DNA of 64,000 nucleotides from Microbacterium sp. SA39 (lineage in GTDB: Bacteria; Actinomycetota; Actinomycetes; Actinomycetales; Microbacteriaceae). The position numbers and the translations under genes were made by a program. Each line of letters begins with the position of its first letter. Position 1 is the first letter of the stretch. Positions 28,099-36,845 of this stretch are shown here, piece by piece. The notes under the pieces were generated by a model. It was given only the letters and a program-made list of their open reading frames with translations, did no database searches and had not been told where the DNA came from. The stretch is taken from positions 1 to 64,000 of the forward strand of contig NZ_JXRU01000038.1 of the NCBI RefSeq assembly GCF_000967865.1. The letters run 5' to 3'.

Positions 28099-30299
28099 GC
28101 TATGTGGAAGACGCGACCGTGTCAGCCGACTGGGAGGCCGTGGCCTCCGCTGAGCACCACGACCCGCACTCCGTGCTCGGAGCGCACCCGACGAAGGACG
28201 CCTCCGGCCGCACGGTCACGGTCATCCGGGCCCGCCGTCCGCTCGCCGCCACCGTCGAGGCCGTCTTCGGCGACGGCACCCGCCTGTCGCTCTCCCACGT
28301 CGCCCACGGCATCTGGGAGGCGCAGCACGCCGGCCCCCCGGTCCCGTACCGCGTTGCGACGGCCTACGGCGAGGACGACGAGTCCGTCGAGGGCGACCCG
28401 TATCGGCACTCCCCCGTGCTGGGCGACATCGACCTCCATCTGATCGCGGAAGGTCGGCACGAGCGCCTCTGGGAGGCTCTCGGGGCGCACCCGCGCACTC
28501 TGGACGGCGAGCAGGGCGTGTCTTTCGCCGTCTGGGCACCCAACGCCTCCGCCGTCCGTCTGGTGGGAGACCACAACGGCTGGAACGGCGAGCTGCACGC
28601 GATGCGCTCGATGGGCGTGAGCGGTGTATGGGAGCTCTTCGTCCCCGACCTCTCCCCCGGCACCAAGTACAAGTTCCAGATCCGCACGCGCGATGGAGGC
28701 TGGATCCTCAAGGCCGACCCGATGGCCCTCGCCGCGGAAGTGCCGCCGAACACGGCATCCGTCGTCGCCGAGTCGTCCTACACGTGGACGGATGGAGCCT
28801 GGATGACGCGACGCGCGGCCACGCATGCCGTCGCGCAGCCGCTCTCCATCTACGAGGTGCATCTCGGTTCGTGGCGTGGCGGTCTCGGTTACCGCGAGAT
28901 CGCCGATCCCCTGATCCAGCACGTGACGGATGCCGGATTCACGCACGTGGAGTTCATGCCGCTCGCGGAGCATCCGTTCGGAGGTTCCTGGGGCTATCAG
29001 GTCAGCGGCTACTACGCTCCGACGAGCCGGTTCGGCAGCCCCGACGACCTGCGCCACCTGATCGATCGGCTGCACCACGCGGGCATCGGCGTGATCATGG
29101 ACTGGGTGCCCGGCCACTTCCCGAAGGACGCCTTCGCTCTCGCGCGCTTCGACGGACAGCCCCTGTACGAGCACCCGGATCCGCGGCGGGGCGAGCACCA
29201 GGATTGGGGCACGCTGATTTTCGACTACGGGCGGAACGAGGTGCGCAACTTCCTCGTCGCGAACGCGCTGTACTGGTTCGAGGAGTTCCACGTCGACGGA
29301 CTGCGCGTGGATGCCGTCGCGTCGATGCTGTACCTCGACTACTCCCGGAACGCCGGTGAGTGGGAGCCGAACATCCATGGCGGCCGCGAGAACCTCGAGG
29401 CGATCCGGTTCCTGCAGGAGGTCAACGCGACCGCGTACCGCATGCACCCCGGCATCCTGATGATCGCCGAGGAGTCGACGAGCTTCCCTGGCGTCACGGC
29501 GCCGACCGATCACGCAGGGCTCGGCTTCGGGTTCAAGTGGAACATGGGATGGATGAACGACTCCCTGCAGTACATCGAGCGCGACCCGATGTACCGCTCG
29601 CACCACGAGGGCGAGATGACGTTCTCGTTCGTCTACGCCTTCGGCGAGAACTACCTCCTCCCGATCAGTCACGACGAGGTGGTGCACGGGAAGGGCAGCC
29701 TGCTGGCGAAGATGCCCGGCGACCACTGGCACAAGCTCGCGAACCTGCGGTCCTACCTCGCCTACATGTGGGGTCATCCGGGCAAGAAGCTGCTGTTCAT
29801 GGGGCAGGAGTTCGGTCAGCTCGCAGAGTGGTCGGAGGGACGCGAACTCGACTGGTGGCTGCTCGATCAGCCGTCGCACGCGCAGCTGCAGAGCTTCGTC
29901 GGCGTGCTCAACCACACCTACCGAGCGCAAGCGCCGCTGTGGGAGCGTGACAACGACGCATCCTCGTTCTCCCGGCTCGGGGCCCCGCACTGGGAGCCGA
30001 CCGTGATCGCCTTCGAACGTCGCGACGCCCACGGCGGACGGATCGTCGTGATCAGCAACTTCGCAGGCGTCGAGCGCACCGGGCATCGTCTCGTGCTTCC
30101 CCGCGAAGGCGTGTGGCAGGAGATCCTGAACACGGATGCCGCGGACTACGGCGGCCGCGGGTCCGGCAACCTCGGCGTGGTCATCGCGCACTCGGAAGGC
30201 GACGGGGCACCCACAGCGTCAGTGACCCTGCCTGCGCTCTCCACGCTCTGGCTCCGCTACCAGCCGGAGCCGCACGTGCCCACGATCACGCACGGCTGA
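28095..30299 (+). CDS. glgB: 1,4-alpha-glucan branching enzyme GlgB
   Basis: It makes alpha-1,6 branches in glucan. At 734 residues it has the actinobacterial length, with two N-terminal carbohydrate-binding regions before the barrel. VSFAVWAPNASAVRLVGDHN is the CBM48 start; IMDWVPGHFPKD, LRVDAVASMLYLDYSR (nucleophile Asp406), MIAEEST (Glu459) and PISHDEVVHGKG are the catalytic regions. The start ATG is inside the glgE stop junction, and a convergent terminator hairpin follows. Confidence 0.95.
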   Translation: MSYVEDATVSADWEAVASAEHHDPHSVLGAHPTKDASGRTVTVIRARRPLAATVEAVFGDGTRLSLSHVAHGIWEAQHAGPPVPYRVATAYGEDDESVEGDPYRHSPVLGDIDLHLIAEGRHERLWEALGAHPRTLDGEQGVSFAVWAPNASAVRLVGDHNGWNGELHAMRSMGVSGVWELFVPDLSPGTKYKFQIRTRDGGWILKADPMALAAEVPPNTASVVAESSYTWTDGAWMTRRAATHAVAQPLSIYEVHLGSWRGGLGYREIADPLIQHVTDAGFTHVEFMPLAEHPFGGSWGYQVSGYYAPTSRFGSPDDLRHLIDRLHHAGIGVIMDWVPGHFPKDAFALARFDGQPLYEHPDPRRGEHQDWGTLIFDYGRNEVRNFLVANALYWFEEFHVDGLRVDAVASMLYLDYSRNAGEWEPNIHGGRENLEAIRFLQEVNATAYRMHPGILMIAEESTSFPGVTAPTDHAGLGFGFKWNMGWMNDSLQYIERDPMYRSHHEGEMTFSFVYAFGENYLLPISHDEVVHGKGSLLAKMPGDHWHKLANLRSYLAYMWGHPGKKLLFMGQEFGQLAEWSEGRELDWWLLDQPSHAQLQSFVGVLNHTYRAQAPLWERDNDASSFSRLGAPHWEPTVIAFERRDAHGGRIVVISNFAGVERTGHRLVLPREGVWQEILNTDAADYGGRGSGNLGVVIAHSEGDGAPTASVTLPALSTLWLRYQPEPHVPTITHG

Positions 30300-30302
30300 G
30301 AG

Positions 30303-30335
30303 GTCGTCCGGTCGGCGTGTGGCCGACCGGACGAC
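30303..30335. terminator. Shared terminator hairpin between convergent glgB and thioredoxin-TPR genes
   Basis: A perfect 14-bp stem (30303-30316 with 30322-30335) with a 5-base loop sits 3 bases after the glgB stop and 10 bases from the opposite gene's stop. There is no T-run on either side. Confidence 0.65.
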
Positions 30336-30345
30336 GACTCAGCGG

Positions 30346-31278
30346 TCAGAACAGCAATGACGACAGGCGATTCCGGGCGGCGATCACGCGCGGGTCGGTG
30401 GCACCGATGAGTCCGAACAGCTCGACGAGACGCTCACGGACGGGCGCACGCTCGTCCGATGGCAGCTGCGCGAACAGATCCAGCAGACGACCGAACGCAT
30501 CCTCGACGTGGCCTCCCGCGATGTCGAGATCCGCGACGGCGAACTGGGCTTCCACGTCGAGCGGCCCGTTCGCGGCGGCGGCGCGTGCCTCTTGGAGGTC
30601 GAGACCCTGCACGCGGTCCAGCAGACGGACCTGACCGAGCCCGGCGATGGCATCCTCGTCGCGCGGGTTCTCCGCGAGCGCCTGCTCGTAGGCGCGGATA
30701 GCAGCGGCGTAGTCGCCGGTCTCGATCGCGGCGAACGCCTCGGCGTGCAGCGGCGGCATCGGCGGCTCTTCCGGCATGGCCTCCGCCTCGACGTCGCCAC
30801 CCACGGACAGGGATCCGGTGACACCGTTCTGAGCCGCGACCTGGAGCAGCTGGGCGAACACCTCGCGCACCTGTGCCTCGGGCACGGCGCCGGTGAACAT
30901 CGGCACCGGCTGCCCGGCGATCACTGCCACGACCATCGGAATGGACTGGGCGCGGAAGCTCTGGGCGAGCTGCGGGTTGGCATCGACATCGACCTTGGCG
31001 AGCAGCACGCGTCCGCCGAGTTCCCTGGTCACCTTCTCGATGATCGGGCTCAGCTGCTTGCACGGTCCGCACCATTCGGCCCAGAGGTCGACGACCACCG
31101 GAACCGTGCGCGACAGCTCGAGGATCTGGCCGAACGTCTCGTCGGTCGCATCCACGACGACGTCGACGATGCCGGGCGCGGTCGGTGCCGGAGCCCCGGG
31201 CGTGGTGGGCGCGGGACGGTTGCGGAGGGTGGACAGGTCGACAGCGCCGCGCAACGCGGCAGGAGAGATTTCGCTCAC
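30346..31278 (-). CDS. Thioredoxin-TPR protein (CnoX/YbbN-like)
   Basis: A cytosolic 310-residue protein. An N-terminal Thr/Pro/Ala linker leads to a thioredoxin fold with the active site LWAEWCGPCKQLSPI near residue 65 (CGPC, as in true thioredoxins, so redox-active). TPR-like helices follow (YAAAIRAYEQALAENPRDEDAIAGLGQVRLLD). The family acts as chaperone-holdase and redox protector. Its start overlaps the upstream 667-residue gene's stop by 4 bases (ATGA), so the two form an operon. Confidence 0.88.
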   Translation of the reverse strand: MSEISPAALRGAVDLSTLRNRPAPTTPGAPAPTAPGIVDVVVDATDETFGQILELSRTVPVVVDLWAEWCGPCKQLSPIIEKVTRELGGRVLLAKVDVDANPQLAQSFRAQSIPMVVAVIAGQPVPMFTGAVPEAQVREVFAQLLQVAAQNGVTGSLSVGGDVEAEAMPEEPPMPPLHAEAFAAIETGDYAAAIRAYEQALAENPRDEDAIAGLGQVRLLDRVQGLDLQEARAAAANGPLDVEAQFAVADLDIAGGHVEDAFGRLLDLFAQLPSDERAPVRERLVELFGLIGATDPRVIAARNRLSSLLF

Positions 31279-33278
31279 TTGATCACCTCTACGGACAGGA
31301 GGTCCTGGCGGACCGCCAGGAGCCTGATCTGCTCTGTCGATCCCTGGGCAGGGACCGAGAAGAACAGCTGGAACTCGTACGTCGTCGTGACGCCCTTGGC
31401 CGACTCCGTCACGCCGGTCAGCGCTTTGGCCTGGGCGTTGTCGCCGAAGCGGATGACGGCATCCGACGTCGTGGGTGTGACGCTCTCGCTGTCGGTCAGC
31501 GATACGGCGACGATCGCGCCGCTGTCGAGAGTCGTCATCGAGACCGGCACCGACGTCGTCGGCGCCATATCGAACGTGGCTTGCGACGTGGCGGAGGCGC
31601 CGTTGTCGGCGAGGGTCTGCACGACAGCCTGGCGGCTGTCGATGATCGATTGGGCCAGGTTCAGAGAAAGGTCGTCGAAAACGTCGTACGACGGGCTCTT
31701 GTCTCCGTTGTCGACGACGTCGGCGAAGGCCGCGGAGAGTTCACCAGGGGGCACGCGCAGGAAGGCGGAATCCTGCGGGACGAGCGAGGTGCCGAGCCAC
31801 GCGGCCGCCACCTCCGGGAACACGGCATCAGCAGACATCTCCGCCATGTCGGTCACCTTGTAATTCGACCAGGGGTCGGCCTGCGTCATCGTGAGGATGA
31901 CCGGCGGCACGGTGTCGTCGCTCGTCCCCTTCGACAGCATGAGGACCGTGCGCGGCCAGTCGTCCGTCGCCTCCGGAAGGACGACCTCGACCTCGTCGGT
32001 CGGAATGACGGACGGCAGGGGCGAGTCGGTGATCTGCGTCCGCAGCGCGTACTCGGTCTTGCGGGCGGCGAGAGCCGGCCCTTCCAAGCGCGTCGATGCC
32101 AGGTCGGCATCCATGGCGGTGTCAGCCTCCTGGAGCGTGCTGGACACCGTTTGGAGGATCCGCGTCGCCTGCGCTTCGGTGACCGCGGGCGGCTTCTGGT
32201 TCTCGGGGGCGATCACCGTCGGGCTGGGCGAGGGCGTCGGTGAGGCCGCGCCGAACTCCGGCCAGGACTCCGGTGAGCAACCGGTGGCGAGCACCGCGAC
32301 GATGCCGAGGGCCGGCAGCGCGAGCATCCGGCGCCGACGAGCAGGCCGAGCGGCACGCATCGAGTTCTTCGATTCCGGCTCTCTCGGTTCCTCGTCCACG
32401 ATCTCCGCATCCTCGATCTCGGGCTGGTCTGCCGAGCGCGCGGGTGGCTCCGCTTCGGACGATTCGATCGCCGCGCGATCCGCAGGCGGCAGCGTCCGGA
32501 CGTCGATCGGCTCGGTGACGGGGAGCGGACCGGGACCCTTGCGACGCGGGCCCTTGCCTCGGCGCTGATGGCGGATGCCGAGCACGTACAGGATGAGTCC
32601 GACAAGCAGCACGGCACCGCCGGCCACCATGAGTGGACCCGCCCACGGAGTCGTCCTGTCCAGCGGCCACGAGACCGAGATGTCGTCGGGAGCGTCCTTC
32701 GTCCCGTCGTAAGCGATCAGCACGCTGGTGCCCTCGGGAAGCTGCATGTTGTCGGCGATCAGCGAGTTCTCGTCGCCGAACGAATCGAGCCACAGGTCGG
32801 ACCCGGCGGGGTTGCGTCCCGCGGTCTCGGTCGTCGCTTCACCGTCGCCCTCCGCGGGCTCGGTGGTCGCCTCAGGGGCGGGCGTCGCCTCGGGTGCTGG
32901 CGTGGCTTCGGGTGCGGGCGTGGCCTCGGGTGCGTCGGCGGACGAGGCGACATGCTCCACGTCGAGCGACCCGTCCTTTCCGACGGTCACCTGGTTGTAG
33001 TCGGATTCCGCGAGCCAGGCCTCCATGTCGGGAGTGCGGCCGTAGCTCGCGAAGATCTCTCCCTCGCCCTTGATGAGCAGGCTCTGCGTACCGCGATGGG
33101 CACGGAGCACGTCGCCGTCGAGCAGCACGAACGGCGCCGGCTCCTCGATCTCGACGTGGGTCGTCTGCGACTCAGGCCCCAGGAAGATGGTTCGCTGAGC
33201 GATCCCCGCCCCGATCAGCACCGCGGCCAGCACGAAGGCCACCACGGCCCATACGAAACGCACGAATAGTCTCCTCAC
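31275..33278 (-). CDS. Large envelope protein with an internal lipoprotein-like signal
   Basis: One open frame of 667 residues that looks like two proteins joined. The first part has an N-terminal membrane segment (about residues 8-25), an extracellular region, PAPEAT repeats (about 115-137), a second membrane segment (about 212-233) and a basic cytosolic tail. At about residue 306-334 a second signal follows: MRAARPARRRRML, a hydrophobic stretch and lipobox LATGC. The remaining 330 residues are a secreted-type domain rich in Thr/Asp. Function unrecognised. There may be an internal start at the buried Met. Confidence 0.68.
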   Translation of the reverse strand: MRRLFVRFVWAVVAFVLAAVLIGAGIAQRTIFLGPESQTTHVEIEEPAPFVLLDGDVLRAHRGTQSLLIKGEGEIFASYGRTPDMEAWLAESDYNQVTVGKDGSLDVEHVASSADAPEATPAPEATPAPEATPAPEATTEPAEGDGEATTETAGRNPAGSDLWLDSFGDENSLIADNMQLPEGTSVLIAYDGTKDAPDDISVSWPLDRTTPWAGPLMVAGGAVLLVGLILYVLGIRHQRRGKGPRRKGPGPLPVTEPIDVRTLPPADRAAIESSEAEPPARSADQPEIEDAEIVDEEPREPESKNSMRAARPARRRRMLALPALGIVAVLATGCSPESWPEFGAASPTPSPSPTVIAPENQKPPAVTEAQATRILQTVSSTLQEADTAMDADLASTRLEGPALAARKTEYALRTQITDSPLPSVIPTDEVEVVLPEATDDWPRTVLMLSKGTSDDTVPPVILTMTQADPWSNYKVTDMAEMSADAVFPEVAAAWLGTSLVPQDSAFLRVPPGELSAAFADVVDNGDKSPSYDVFDDLSLNLAQSIIDSRQAVVQTLADNGASATSQATFDMAPTTSVPVSMTTLDSGAIVAVSLTDSESVTPTTSDAVIRFGDNAQAKALTGVTESAKGVTTTYEFQLFFSVPAQGSTEQIRLLAVRQDLLSVEVIK
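32866..32937 (-). repeat. Four tandem 18-bp repeats coding for PAPEAT-like units
   Basis: Four adjacent 18-base units (32866, 32884, 32902, 32920), differing at a few positions, encode the Pro-Ala-Pro-Glu-Ala-Thr stretch of the 667-residue protein. This is a likely length-variable extracellular linker. Confidence 0.85.
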
Positions 33279-33441
33279 GCATCGCGGATATCCATCCGGG
33301 ACGCAACACTCGACATTTCAGACTAGCGAAACCTCCTGTGTGTTGCCCACGAGCAGGTCCGCTGCGCTGATGCCCGGCACGTCGCGCGGTCCGCGATCCT
33401 CCCGCTCGATAGCCTGTCCTCAGCCGTTTCGAGGAGCAGAG

Positions 33442-34503
33442 ATGAAGATCCACAACCCGTTCCGCACCGCCCTGGTGGCGACGCTCGGCGTCGGATTGGG
33501 CATCCTGCTGATCGGCAGCGTTCAGACGCTGTCCACCGTCCTCCTCTACCTCGGCACCGCACTGTTCCTCAGCCTCGGACTCGACCCTCTCGTGTCGTAC
33601 CTCGAGCGGCGCCGTCTCCCCCGTTGGCTCGCGGTACTGACGACCATCGTCGCGGTGCTGGCCGTGTTCACGGGGATCGTGCTGATCATCCTCCCCGTGC
33701 TCGTGGAGCAGATCTCGCAGCTGATCGCCCAGATCTCCGCGATCGTGCAGCGCGGGACCGCGATCGATGATCTCAAGGACTGGATGCAGGCCACCTTCCC
33801 CAACCTGCGGGTCGATGACGTGTTCAGCTATCTCGAGGAGTGGCTGAACACGAATCTGACGGAGATCGGCGGATCCATCGGTCAAGGAGTTCTCGTCGCC
33901 AGTGGTGCCGTGCTCAGCGGACTCTTCGGCGCCTTCATCGTGCTGATCCTCACCATCTACCTCACCGCTTCGACGCCGTCGCTCAAGCGGGCCGTCTACC
34001 AGCTCGCTCCCGCATCCAAGCGCGACCGGTTCATCGACCTCGCCGACCAGATCACGGATTCCGTGGGCTACTACGTCATGGGTCAGGTCACGCAGGGCGT
34101 CATCAACGGTGTGCTGAGCGCCGTATATCTCACGATCATCAAGGCGCCGTTCCCCGCCGTCCTCGCCGTGGTCGCCTTCTTCTTCTCGCTGATCCCGCTC
34201 GTCGGCACGCTGACCGGTTCGACGATCATCGTCCTGGCCTGCCTGATCCCGGGGCTGGGCTCTCCCGCCACGGCGATCGCCGCCGGTATCTACTACCTGA
34301 TCTACATGCAGATCGAGGCGTACATCATCTCGCCGCGCATCATGAGTCGCGCGGTCTCGGTGCCGGGCGCGGTGGTGGTGGTCGCCGCACTCGCCGGTGG
34401 CAGCCTCCTGGGCCTGCTCGGAGCGCTCATCGCGATCCCCGTCGCAGCCAGCATCCTGATCATCTACCGCCAGGTGCTGATTCCCCGCATGAACGAGCTC
34501 TGA
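33442..34503 (+). CDS. AI-2E-family transporter (permease)
   Basis: A polytopic membrane protein of 353 residues of the PF01594 family, with about seven to eight hydrophobic segments. The conserved FFSLIPLVGTLTGSTI near residue 250 and the hydrophobic, Gly-rich C-terminus (AALAGGSLLGLLGALIAIPVAA) are typical. Members export autoinducer-2, act in Na+/H+ exchange or are uncharacterised, so no substrate is claimed. The ATG at 33442 has GAGGAGCAGAG upstream; in-frame codons before it lack support. Confidence 0.83.
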   Translation: MKIHNPFRTALVATLGVGLGILLIGSVQTLSTVLLYLGTALFLSLGLDPLVSYLERRRLPRWLAVLTTIVAVLAVFTGIVLIILPVLVEQISQLIAQISAIVQRGTAIDDLKDWMQATFPNLRVDDVFSYLEEWLNTNLTEIGGSIGQGVLVASGAVLSGLFGAFIVLILTIYLTASTPSLKRAVYQLAPASKRDRFIDLADQITDSVGYYVMGQVTQGVINGVLSAVYLTIIKAPFPAVLAVVAFFFSLIPLVGTLTGSTIIVLACLIPGLGSPATAIAAGIYYLIYMQIEAYIISPRIMSRAVSVPGAVVVVAALAGGSLLGLLGALIAIPVAASILIIYRQVLIPRMNEL

Positions 34504-34512
34504 TCCACCCGG

Positions 34513-35235
34513 TCAATCGTTGGGCGGCCAGCGCGTCGGCAACGGGAGCGCGGCCGGGTTCACGGCGGCGACGATCTCGGTCAGCACACGGCGGGTCTGC
34601 GTCTCGCCGACCCAGAGATGTCTGCCACCCTCCACCGCGATGAGCTGCGCGTGCGGGATCGTCGCGAAGCGCTGTCGCGCTTCATCCGGGCGCAGGTAAT
34701 CGTCCAGTTCCGGAACCAGCACGACCACAGGGAGATCGGTGTTCCCCCAGGCTGCGACCTCGGCGTTCGTCGCTCGATGCAGCGGTGGTGACAGCAGCAC
34801 GACCCCGGCGATGTCGTGCTCGCCTCCGTACTTCAGGGCGAGCTCGGTCCCGAACGACCAGCCCAGCAGCCAGGGCCGCGGCAGGGCGCGATCACGCACC
34901 AGATCCATGGCCGCCGCGACGTCGAACTGCTCCGCCGCGCCGCCGTCGAATGCTCCCTCGCTCGTGCCGCGCGGCGAGGTCGTGCCGCGCGTGTTGAACC
35001 GCAGCACCGCAAGGTCGGCGAGAGCCGGGAGCCGGGCTGCCGCCTTGCGGATGATGTGGGAGTCCATGAAGCCGCCGGCAGTGGGCAGCGGATGCAGCGT
35101 CACGAGCGTCGCGACCGCCGGCTTCTCTTCCGGCTGCGCCAGCTCGCCGACGAGCGTCAAGCCATCGACGGTCCGCAGCTCGATCTCTTCTCGTCGTGCG
35201 GGGAGCTCCAGCGGGCCCCGGATCTCCATGCTCAC
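34513..35235 (-). CDS. Alpha/beta-hydrolase
   Basis: 240 residues. The oxyanion region is VTLHPLPTAGG, the nucleophile elbow is LGWSFGTELALKYG (Ser), an acid loop lies at VVLVPELDDYLRPDE, and the catalytic His is in VEGGRHLWVGE. It is soluble, with no signal. The substrate is unknown; small esters are plausible. The GTG at 35235 is chosen for the GTGA junction with the upstream stop and GGAGG 5 bases before; ATG at 35229 is the alternative. The longer in-frame extension is antisense to nothing and overlaps the next gene. Confidence 0.8.
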   Translation of the reverse strand: MSMEIRGPLELPARREEIELRTVDGLTLVGELAQPEEKPAVATLVTLHPLPTAGGFMDSHIIRKAAARLPALADLAVLRFNTRGTTSPRGTSEGAFDGGAAEQFDVAAAMDLVRDRALPRPWLLGWSFGTELALKYGGEHDIAGVVLLSPPLHRATNAEVAAWGNTDLPVVVLVPELDDYLRPDEARQRFATIPHAQLIAVEGGRHLWVGETQTRRVLTEIVAAVNPAALPLPTRWPPND

Positions 35236-35519
35236 GCGATCCTCCAGCAGTGCGTATGCCAATGACGGCGCGCCGCGAGGTCCGCGGCATCGCCCAGCAC
35301 GCCGTCGGCACGCCACGCCACCAGGTGCGGTGTCCCGGCTTGGATATCCTGCCCGCACCCCGGGCACCGGTAGGCCTTCTGCGCCTGAATCGCCGACACC
35401 GGTTGAACAGTCCATTCGATACCGCGACGAGTCTCAGTGCGCTTCCACCCGGCGAGCAGGCGATCGAGGGAGTCCTCGGTTTCAGGGGGCGTCGGACGGC
35501 GTCGGTGGGAGCGTGGCAC
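35232..35519 (-). CDS. Small zinc-ribbon-like conserved protein, 95 aa
   Basis: It contains YRCPGCGQDI near residue 51 (CxxC) and HWHTHCW near the C-terminus, which together could bind one zinc. The N-terminus is basic (MPRSHRRRP). Homologues in this lineage are often labelled ATP/GTP-binding protein, but I see no P-loop, so that name is not supported. It is coupled to the hydrolase downstream (GTGA). Confidence 0.68.
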   Translation of the reverse strand: MPRSHRRRPTPPETEDSLDRLLAGWKRTETRRGIEWTVQPVSAIQAQKAYRCPGCGQDIQAGTPHLVAWRADGVLGDAADLAARRHWHTHCWRIA

Positions 35520-35528
35520 GGTGCCTGC

Positions 35529-36215
35529 TCACCACCAGCGGTTCTTCGTCCAGAACGCGTGAGCGCCGGCCCAGCTGCCGTAGCGACCGGTGGCGTAGCC
35601 GTTGGCCCAGCGCAGGTTGTCGACCGGGTCGTATCCGTTGCCCGGCACCTTGCTGCACGGCAACGCCTGAACCAGGCCGCACGCACCGGACGACTTGTTC
35701 GTCGCGTTGGGGTTCCAGCCGCTCTCCTTGGCGACGATGTAGTCGACGTACCCCCAGTCGCTCTCGGCGATGCCGGCGGCGGCCATCCATTCGGCGGGGG
35801 CACCCCCACCGGTGTAGAACAGCGGTCCTCCACCGCCCGAGGAGCTCTCCTTGGGCGTGGCGGCGACGACGGGCGGTGGTGGCGGCGGCTTCGGCTTGAC
35901 GTAGACCTCGAAATTCCCGCGCACGACCGGCGCGATCGCCGCGCCCTCGGCAGTGACGGTGAGGTTCTGTGTGTCCTCGAGAGCAACTGCGTATGCCGAG
36001 TCCGGCGCCTCCGCCTGGGCGGGCTCGGCCAGAGCCACACCGGTCGGGGCGACCAGCGCTCCGGCGAATCCCACCACGGCGAGAGCGCTGAACACACCGA
36101 CGACGCCTCGGCGCCGGGACCACCTAGGAGTGCCCGTGCGCGCCGAATACGCCGTCGCTGCGGGCGCCAGCGCGGAGTCGGTTCGTTCCAGTGACATGTC
36201 GTTTCGGGAGTTCAC
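35529..36215 (-). CDS. Secreted lytic transglycosylase-like protein
   Basis: 228 residues with a basic N-terminal stretch, a long signal segment (VVGVFSALAVVGFAGALVA, ending AxA near residue 63), a Pro-rich linker (KPKPPPPPP) and a C-terminal lysozyme-like fold: YIVAKESGWNPNATNKSSGA with catalytic-type Glu, then GLVQALPCSKVP, and WANGYATGRYGSWAGAHAFW. This is the short transglycosylase form found in actinobacteria, near resuscitation-promoting factors in fold. It should cut peptidoglycan outside the cell. The GTG at 36215 has TAGACT 10 bases before it. Confidence 0.85.
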   Translation of the reverse strand: MNSRNDMSLERTDSALAPAATAYSARTGTPRWSRRRGVVGVFSALAVVGFAGALVAPTGVALAEPAQAEAPDSAYAVALEDTQNLTVTAEGAAIAPVVRGNFEVYVKPKPPPPPPVVAATPKESSSGGGGPLFYTGGGAPAEWMAAAGIAESDWGYVDYIVAKESGWNPNATNKSSGACGLVQALPCSKVPGNGYDPVDNLRWANGYATGRYGSWAGAHAFWTKNRWW

Positions 36216-36263
36216 GATGAATGACAGTCTACGCAGACCTGGCTGAGACGGCCATCAGAAACG

Positions 36264-36845
36264 TCAACGGACGGCGAGGATGACGTCGATCGTCGCGTCG
36301 AGAAGAGCGTCGACCTGCTCCTCGCGATACCCTCCGCGCTGCATCCGGAAGGCCGCAGAACGCAGTTGCTCCGCGGTCAGGCTCTCCCCGTCCCGGAGAT
36401 ACCGCACGATGCGGGTGGCCACGTGATCGACCTCATCGACGCGATACCCGAAGGTGAGAAGACCCGTGCGGGCGAAGCGATGCCGGCGGGGACGCGCGAG
36501 GTGATCGAGGATGATCTGAGCGTCCTCCCGGGCCTGCTCCACCCAGGCACCCGCGCCCTGTGCACGCACGACGCGCTCACGCTCACGCGCGGCGAAGGCA
36601 TCCTCCACGCGGCCGAGCGCCGCGTCCACGTCGGCGACGACGTATCCGTTCTTCACGAGCGGGAATGAAGCCGTCCGCACGTCGGCAGCGCCCAGCTCGT
36701 CATGCCCTGTCTCGAAGGCGCTACGGGCGGACGCGAGGAACGTGTCCACGGCAGTGCGGTGATATCCCCTCGTGCGGCCGGTCGTCAGCGCGAACGAAGG
36801 AGGTGACTGCGGTTCGGTCTGCTCGTCGATCCGGTCTTCATTCAT
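36264..36845 (-). CDS. DivIVA-domain-repeat protein, 193 aa
   Basis: It has several DivI1A-like segments: GRTRGYHRTAVDTFLASA (about 23-40), FPLVKNGYVVADVDAALGRV (about 62-81), LTFGYRVDEVDHVATRIVRY (about 130-149) and FRMQRGGYREEQVDALLD near the end. Each has the Gly-Tyr-x-x-x-x-Val-Asp core. It is soluble, with little coiled coil, unlike full DivIVA/Wag31. Its ATG shares a base with the cdsA stop (TGATG). A link between phospholipid synthesis and polar growth or division is inference from this coupling. Confidence 0.78.
   Translation of the reverse strand: MNEDRIDEQTEPQSPPSFALTTGRTRGYHRTAVDTFLASARSAFETGHDELGAADVRTASFPLVKNGYVVADVDAALGRVEDAFAARERERVVRAQGAGAWVEQAREDAQIILDHLARPRRHRFARTGLLTFGYRVDEVDHVATRIVRYLRDGESLTAEQLRSAAFRMQRGGYREEQVDALLDATIDVILAVR

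Noticed and set aside
28122..30191. Open frame of 689 codons on the minus strand
   Set aside because: Antisense shadow of glgB.
32866..32937. Possible CRISPR-like or regulatory repeat
   Set aside because: The 18-base units are contiguous, without spacers, in frame, and code for PAPEAT repeats in an extracellular linker.
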